Shown: in pieces, positions 31,023 to 35,334 of the stretch
How the letters are laid out: each line of letters starts with the position of its first letter
Numbering within the stretch: the first letter of the stretch is position 1
Assembly: GCF_015356825.1 (NCBI RefSeq)
Contig: NZ_JAACYW010000100.1
Coordinates: forward strand, 1 to 35,334
Direction: 5' to 3'
DNA length: 35,334 bases
Origin: Catenulispora rubra
GTDB taxonomy: Bacteria > Actinomycetota > Actinomycetes > Streptomycetales > Catenulisporaceae
Made by a program: the position numbers and the translations under genes
The notes under the pieces: model-generated
What the model was told of the DNA's origin: nothing
Seen by the model: the letters and a program-made list of their open reading frames with translations, nothing else
The model's database searches: none

Positions 31023-31955
31023 ATGACCACCATCGACATCATGCTCCCGTACTACGGCGACGTGGCCCTGATGCAGACCGCGGTGCGCAGCGTCATCGCG
31101 CAGTCCGACCCGGACTGGCGGCTGACGGTCGTCGACGACGGCAAGGAACCGGGCGTCCCGGAGTGGTTCGCGGCGCTCGGCGACCCGCGCGTGTCCTACC
31201 AGCGCAACGAGCAGAACCTGGGCGCCACCGGCAACTACAAGAAGTGCCTGGGCCTGGTCGAGGCCGAGTACATGGTGATGATGGGCACCGACGACGTGAT
31301 GCTGCCCGGCTACGTCGCCGAGATCCGCCGGATCGTCAAGGAACATCCCGGGGTCGGCGTCATCCAGCCCGGCGTGCAGGTCATCGACGGCGCGGGACGG
31401 GTCGTGAACACTCTCGCCGACCAGGTCAAGGGCCGCATCTACCTGCCGCGCTTCACCGGCACCACGCTGATGGGCGGCGAGGAGCTGGCGGCGAGCCTGC
31501 TGCGCGGCTGCTGGTTCTACTTCCCGTCGCTGTGCTGGCGCTCCGCGGCGATCAAGGGTGCCAGCTTCCGCGACGACCTGGACATCATCCAGGACCTGGC
31601 GCTGGTCATCGACCTGATCGAGGCCGGCGAGACGATGGCGCTGTCCGACGAGCTGGTCTTCCAGTACCGGCGGCACGCGGCCAGCTACAGCGCCGCAGAG
31701 GCGATGGCGGGCAAGCGGTTCGCCGAGGCGCGGCGCTACTTCGTCGGCGCCTCCGCGCAGATGAACGCGCTGGGCTGGCCGAAGGCCGCGAAGGCGGCGC
31801 GCCGGTACACGGCCTCGCGGCTGCACGCCGTCACGCTGCTGCCTTCGGCGCTCAAGGCGCGGTCGGTCCCGGGCGTGAAGAACCTGGCCCGGCACGCGTT
31901 CCTGCCGGCGCCCCGGCCCGAGCAGACGCCGGTGCGAGTGGAGCAGAAACGATGA
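31023..31955 (+). CDS. GT2 family glycosyltransferase
   Basis: The protein has 310 residues and starts IDIMLPYYGDVALMQTAVRS, with LTVVDDGKEPG and the metal-binding region MMGTDDVMLPGYV. A hydrophobic helix near CWFYFPSLCW is probably part of the acceptor domain. The stop overlaps the next start (ATGA), which indicates co-translation with the epimerase. The donor sugar cannot be told from the sequence; a rhamnose or the product of the next gene is possible. Confidence 0.88.
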   Translation: MTTIDIMLPYYGDVALMQTAVRSVIAQSDPDWRLTVVDDGKEPGVPEWFAALGDPRVSYQRNEQNLGATGNYKKCLGLVEAEYMVMMGTDDVMLPGYVAEIRRIVKEHPGVGVIQPGVQVIDGAGRVVNTLADQVKGRIYLPRFTGTTLMGGEELAASLLRGCWFYFPSLCWRSAAIKGASFRDDLDIIQDLALVIDLIEAGETMALSDELVFQYRRHAASYSAAEAMAGKRFAEARRYFVGASAQMNALGWPKAAKAARRYTASRLHAVTLLPSALKARSVPGVKNLARHAFLPAPRPEQTPVRVEQKR

Positions 31956-32941
31956 CGGAGCCTGTGAAAGTCGCGGTTCTCGGCGGGACCGGATTCGTCG
32001 GCAAGGCGGTCAGCAGTGCGCTGATGGAGCGCGGCCACGAGGTGGTCGCCATCGCGCGCACGCCGCGGCCGGTCGCCGAGGGCGCGTCGTTCGTGCCGCT
32101 GGATCTGGCGGCCGCCGGTCGGGACCAGCTCGCCGCGACGTTGCGCGCGCAGGGCGTCGGGGCCGTGGTGAACGCCGCCGGCGGCATGTGGGGCCTGACC
32201 GAGGAGCAGATGGTCGACGCCAACGTCACGTTGGTCGCGCACCTGCTGGCCGCGGTCGAGACGCTGCCCACGCGGGTGCGGGTGGTGCAGCTGGGCAGCG
32301 TGCACGAGTACGGCCTGGCGCCGCTCGGCACGTCGATGATCGAGGCCTATGTGCCCGAACCCGTGACGGCGTACGGGAAACTCAAGCTGGAGTGCTCGAA
32401 CCTGGTGCTCGAAGCGGCGGCGCGCGGCGCGGCCGACGGCGTGGTGCTGCGGGTCGGGAACGTGGTCGGCGCGGGGCAGCCGGGGCACAGCCTGCTCGGT
32501 GTGGTGGCCGCGAAACTGCTGGAGGCGCGCAGCCACGGGCAGGCCGAGCTCACGCTGGGCGCGCTGGTCTCGCTGCGCGACTTCCTGTCGCTGACCGACG
32601 CGGCCGAGGCGGTGGCGACGGCGGTGACCGTCCCCGGCGCGGTCGGCGAGGTGGTCAACATCGGTACCGGGCACGCGCACAACGCGCGGCAGCTGGTCAA
32701 TATGCTGATCGACGCCAGCGGCGTGCCGACGACGCTGACCGAGGCCCCGGCGCCGGGGCCGGAGACCGACTGGCAGCAGATGGGGATCGAGAAGGCGGCC
32801 GCGCTGCTCGGATGGACGCCGCGGCGGTCCCTGGCCGAGGCGATCGCGGAGCTGTGGGCGGCGGCGGTCGCGGAGGCGGATGCGGCGGTGGCGGTGGCGG
32901 AGGCGGCGGTCGCCGAGACGGATGTGGACACGGGTCGATAG
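31952..32941 (+). CDS. NAD-dependent sugar epimerase/reductase
   Basis: From the overlapping ATG 31952 it has 329 residues. It is an extended SDR with VAVLGGTGFVGKAV at the N-terminus, VVNAAGGMWGL, LGSVHEYG in place of the usual Ser-Thr-x-x-Val strand, YGKLKLECSN (Tyr-x3-Lys) and LRVGNVVGAG. The C-terminal 30 residues are an Ala/Val/Glu-rich low-complexity tail (AVAEADAAVAVAEAAVAE). It probably forms or reduces a nucleotide-linked deoxysugar for this glycan. The exact substrate is unknown. Confidence 0.82.
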   Translation: MTEPVKVAVLGGTGFVGKAVSSALMERGHEVVAIARTPRPVAEGASFVPLDLAAAGRDQLAATLRAQGVGAVVNAAGGMWGLTEEQMVDANVTLVAHLLAAVETLPTRVRVVQLGSVHEYGLAPLGTSMIEAYVPEPVTAYGKLKLECSNLVLEAAARGAADGVVLRVGNVVGAGQPGHSLLGVVAAKLLEARSHGQAELTLGALVSLRDFLSLTDAAEAVATAVTVPGAVGEVVNIGTGHAHNARQLVNMLIDASGVPTTLTEAPAPGPETDWQQMGIEKAAALLGWTPRRSLAEAIAELWAAAVAEADAAVAVAEAAVAETDVDTGR

Positions 32942-32943
32942 GC

Positions 32944-34419
32944 GTGGGGGAGCAGACGAGCGCGGTGTCGGGTGCTGCGTGGGGGCGCGGCGACGGCGAC
33001 CGGGGCGGTGACGGGGTCGGTGGCACGGCCAGCGGCGAGGCCAGCGACGCGGCCGCGATCCCCTACGGCGTGCGCCTTCCGTCCTGGACTCGCAAGGGTT
33101 ACCGCGGCACGCTCGCCGAGGTGTTCTCCGGCCGTGAAAACGGTGTCGGCTTTCTGCGTTTCTCCCTGGCCATGTCGGTCGTCATCACGCACAGCGGAAT
33201 ACTCGGCTTCGATCGCGGGGACCTGTTCGGCGGCGTGTTCCGTAACCAGCAGGCGGTCGGGGGCTTGGCGGTCGCCGGGTTCTTCGTGCTGTCGGGGATG
33301 CTCATCACGCGCAGTGCGCGGCGTACCGGCTTCCTGCGTTACTGCTGGCATCGTGCGCTGCGTATCTTTCCGGCGTTGTGGGTGTGTCTGATCGTGACCG
33401 CGTTCGTGGTGGCGCCGTTGATCACGCTGCATGAGCGGGGTTCGCTGAACGGCTTCTGGACGGAGACCGGCGGGGGCGGCGGTCCCTTTGGCTACGTCCA
33501 CCTCAACATGTGGACCGGTATCCGTCAGAGCGGCATCCACAATCTGCTCGTCAGCACCACGTGGTGGGGTCGGGTGACCAAGACCAGCGTCTTCGACGGT
33601 GCTCTGTGGTCGCTGGTCTACGAGATGCTCTGCTACCTGATCGTGGGTTCCCTGCTGGTTAGTGGAGTCCTGCGGAACGCGCGTCGGCTGATGCCGATCA
33701 TGGCGGCGGTGCTGTACGTGCGCATCGTCCTGGACTTCCGGCTGGCCTCCGGCTGGGCCGGTGGCGAGGTGGCCCAGTACCAGCGGTTCGACGCCAACTG
33801 GTTCGGGACCATCGACCTGCACTGGGTCGTGTATCTCGGCTTCCTGTTCTTCGCCGCCGGCTCGCTGGAGCTGTACCGGGAGCGGGTCCCGATCCACGAC
33901 GGGCTCGGGCTGGCCGCCCTGGCGCTCAGCCTGGGTTCGCTGCTGCTCGGCGGGTGGTTCGTGATCGGCTATCCGGCCTTCGTCTACCTGATGGTGTGGG
34001 CGGCCTGTCGGCTGCCGCGGTGGACGCATTGGGTGGGGCGCAAGAACGACTACTCCTATGGCATCTACATTTACGGCCTGGTCGGGCAGCAGGTCCTGGC
34101 GAGCCTGGGATGGAACCGCTGGGGGTACTGGCCCTACCTCGCCATGGCGGTGGCGGCGGCCTGGACCGCGGCCTTCCTGTCCTGGCACCTGGTCGAGAAG
34201 CACTTTCTCAAGCTGAAGAACTGGACCCCGCGGTATCCGGCCCGCTGGTTGCGGACGCTGCGACGGCGTTATGTGCCGGTGCCGGCCGCACGCTCTGAAT
34301 CCGGGGCTGGGACCGGGACCCTCCACCCCGGCGCTGACAACCCCGGCGCCATCGGCGTACCGGCCCCGACGCCGGCCCCAACCCCGACTCCGACCCCGAC
34401 CCCGACGCCCGTCGCCTGA
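32944..34419 (+). CDS. Acyltransferase-3 family membrane protein
   Basis: From GTG 32944, 2 nt after the previous stop, it has 491 residues. An upstream in-frame reading overlaps the epimerase and is rejected. A Gly/Asp/Ala-rich start of about 40 residues precedes the OafA/OatA-like core: GVGFLRFSLAMSVVITHSG with the conserved Arg and His, GLAVAGFFVLSGMLITRS, ALWSLVYEMLCYLIVG, and about ten helices. The tail has a Pro-Thr dipeptide repeat (TPTPTPTPTP). It probably O-acetylates the surface glycan. Start codon choice is uncertain. Confidence 0.85.
   Translation: MGEQTSAVSGAAWGRGDGDRGGDGVGGTASGEASDAAAIPYGVRLPSWTRKGYRGTLAEVFSGRENGVGFLRFSLAMSVVITHSGILGFDRGDLFGGVFRNQQAVGGLAVAGFFVLSGMLITRSARRTGFLRYCWHRALRIFPALWVCLIVTAFVVAPLITLHERGSLNGFWTETGGGGGPFGYVHLNMWTGIRQSGIHNLLVSTTWWGRVTKTSVFDGALWSLVYEMLCYLIVGSLLVSGVLRNARRLMPIMAAVLYVRIVLDFRLASGWAGGEVAQYQRFDANWFGTIDLHWVVYLGFLFFAAGSLELYRERVPIHDGLGLAALALSLGSLLLGGWFVIGYPAFVYLMVWAACRLPRWTHWVGRKNDYSYGIYIYGLVGQQVLASLGWNRWGYWPYLAMAVAAAWTAAFLSWHLVEKHFLKLKNWTPRYPARWLRTLRRRYVPVPAARSESGAGTGTLHPGADNPGAIGVPAPTPAPTPTPTPTPTPVA
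34369..34410 (+). repeat. Hexanucleotide repeat coding for Pro-Thr tail
   Basis: Near-identical units of the ccgac/cccgac type encode repeating Pro-Thr at the C-terminus of the acyltransferase. Copy number could vary by slippage in steps of six nucleotides. Confidence 0.7.
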
Positions 34420-34430
34420 GAGGACACGTC

Positions 34431-35334
34431 GTGAGAATCGCCGCCGTCGTGACGGCTTACCACCCGGACGAGCGTCTGCTCGCCGTGGTCGACTCCGTGC
34501 AGGAGTCCTGCGCCGAGATCGTGGTCGTGGACAACACGCCCGACGGGGCGCCCTCCGCCGCGGACAAGATCGCCGCTGCCGACACGCTCACGGTTCTGCG
34601 CCCCGGCGTGAACCGCGGTCTGGCGCACGCCCTGAACCTCGGGGTCTCGCGTCTGTCCCGGGGCGCCGAGGCGGTGATCTTCCTGGACCAGGACTCGGTG
34701 CTGGACCCCGACGTGATCCCGCGGCTGGCGGAACACCTCGCGGATCCGACCGTCGGCATCGCGACACCGGCGCCCTGGGACGTCGTGCACGAGCGCTTCT
34801 ACGAGACCTTCTCCGGTCGGCACGAAGACGTGTCGGAGCGCGCCATCTCCATCACCTCGGGCATGCTGATCCGCCGCACGCTCCTGGAACGCGTCGGCGA
34901 ATTCCGCGAGGACTTCTTCGTCGACTACGCCGATCTCGAGTACTCCCTCCGCGTCCGCCGCACCGGCGCCCGCATCATCCAGGACAAGCGGCTGAAGCTT
35001 CCGCACTCCATCGGCGAACGCCGCACCCACGCCTTCCTCGGCATGCGCGTGGCGGTTACGCACAAGGCGCCCTGGCGTGATTACTGGCAGCTGCGGAACG
35101 GTCTGATCACCATTCGGGAGCAGGGGAGGTTCTCCCCGGCTTGGGCGGTTACGGCGGCGCTGTACCTGGGCCGCGCCGCGGTGCAGGCGGTGGCGTTCGA
35201 GGACGACCGCCGGGCGCATGCCGGGGCGGTGCTGCGGGGGGCGCGGGATGCGGTGACGCGGAAGTACAGCGTGCGGTACTTGCCGGAGGGGGCGGAGTTG
35301 ACGAGGGTGACGACGTTGACGCGGGGTGCGGGTG
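34431..35334 (+). CDS. Rhamnosyltransferase-like GT2, partial
   Basis: GTG 34431 has AGAGGAC 7 nt upstream. The frame stays open to the window end, giving 301 residues without a stop. It begins VRIAAVVTAYHPDERLLAVV, then IVVVDNTPDG, NRGLAHALNLGVS, the metal site FLDQDSVLDPDV and FFVDYADLEYSLRVRRTG, the pattern of bacterial rhamnosyltransferases of GT2. With the upstream dTDP-rhamnose genes, a rhamnose donor is the natural reading. The 3' end is missing. Confidence 0.85.
   Translation, partial: MRIAAVVTAYHPDERLLAVVDSVQESCAEIVVVDNTPDGAPSAADKIAAADTLTVLRPGVNRGLAHALNLGVSRLSRGAEAVIFLDQDSVLDPDVIPRLAEHLADPTVGIATPAPWDVVHERFYETFSGRHEDVSERAISITSGMLIRRTLLERVGEFREDFFVDYADLEYSLRVRRTGARIIQDKRLKLPHSIGERRTHAFLGMRVAVTHKAPWRDYWQLRNGLITIREQGRFSPAWAVTAALYLGRAAVQAVAFEDDRRAHAGAVLRGARDAVTRKYSVRYLPEGAELTRVTTLTRGAG

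Overview
The window is high-GC DNA (roughly 70% G+C by eye). Codon third positions are almost all G or C, GTG starts are frequent, and several genes carry TANNNT -10 boxes directly in front of the start codon. Together with a Tad pilus locus, an ESX-type WXG100 module and a dTDP-rhamnose locus, this points to a filamentous or otherwise morphologically complex actinobacterium of the Streptomyces/Catenulispora type. The genus is a guess. I see no tRNA, rRNA, CRISPR array, transposase or phage gene.

Region 1 (about 1-13480, all on the minus strand) is a Tad/Flp pilus operon. In transcription order it holds an SAF-domain RcpC/CpaB-like protein, a TadZ-like ATPase with a deviant P-loop, TadA, TadB, TadC, an Flp-type pilin, three TadE/TadG-like minor pilins, a large membrane protein joining LysM to a SARP-like BTAD regulator, a lipoprotein and a Cys-rich secreted protein. 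A hairpin terminator and one further membrane protein follow. Most junctions overlap by 1-4 nt, so translation is probably coupled. No prepilin peptidase (TadV/CpaA) is present in the window.

Region 2 (13800-18500) holds an OmpR-type regulator with a degenerate receiver domain. Next comes a CitA/DcuS-type kinase with its CitB/DcuR-type regulator, divergent from a DctA-type C4-dicarboxylate:proton symporter. The shared control region contains a palindrome and a 9-bp direct repeat.

Region 3 (18670-22830, plus strand) is an ESX-like export module. It comprises two small WXG100-type proteins, two probably related proteins of unknown function, a 482-residue effector-like protein with a WXG-fold start and a compositionally different C-terminus, a 13-nt tandem repeat array, and a small tail-anchored protein. 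An 805-nt gene-free stretch rich in direct and inverted repeats follows.

Region 4 (23580-35334) makes and uses dTDP-L-rhamnose for surface glycans. rfbC and rfbA (minus) diverge from rfbB and rfbD (plus). After an HdeD-like membrane protein come a MOP-type flippase, a DUF2304 protein, two GT2 glycosyltransferases, an NAD-dependent epimerase/reductase, an acyltransferase-3 protein and a rhamnosyltransferase-like GT2 that runs off the window.

The most unusual items are the LysM-to-BTAD fusion, whose predicted topology places LysM outside and the regulator inside; a perfect 13-bp hairpin inside the long leader of the Flp pilin gene; divergent, apparently leaderless rfbA/rfbB promoters with mirrored spacing; and the repeat-bordered, low-GC3 C-terminus of the ESX-like effector next to a tail-anchored protein.
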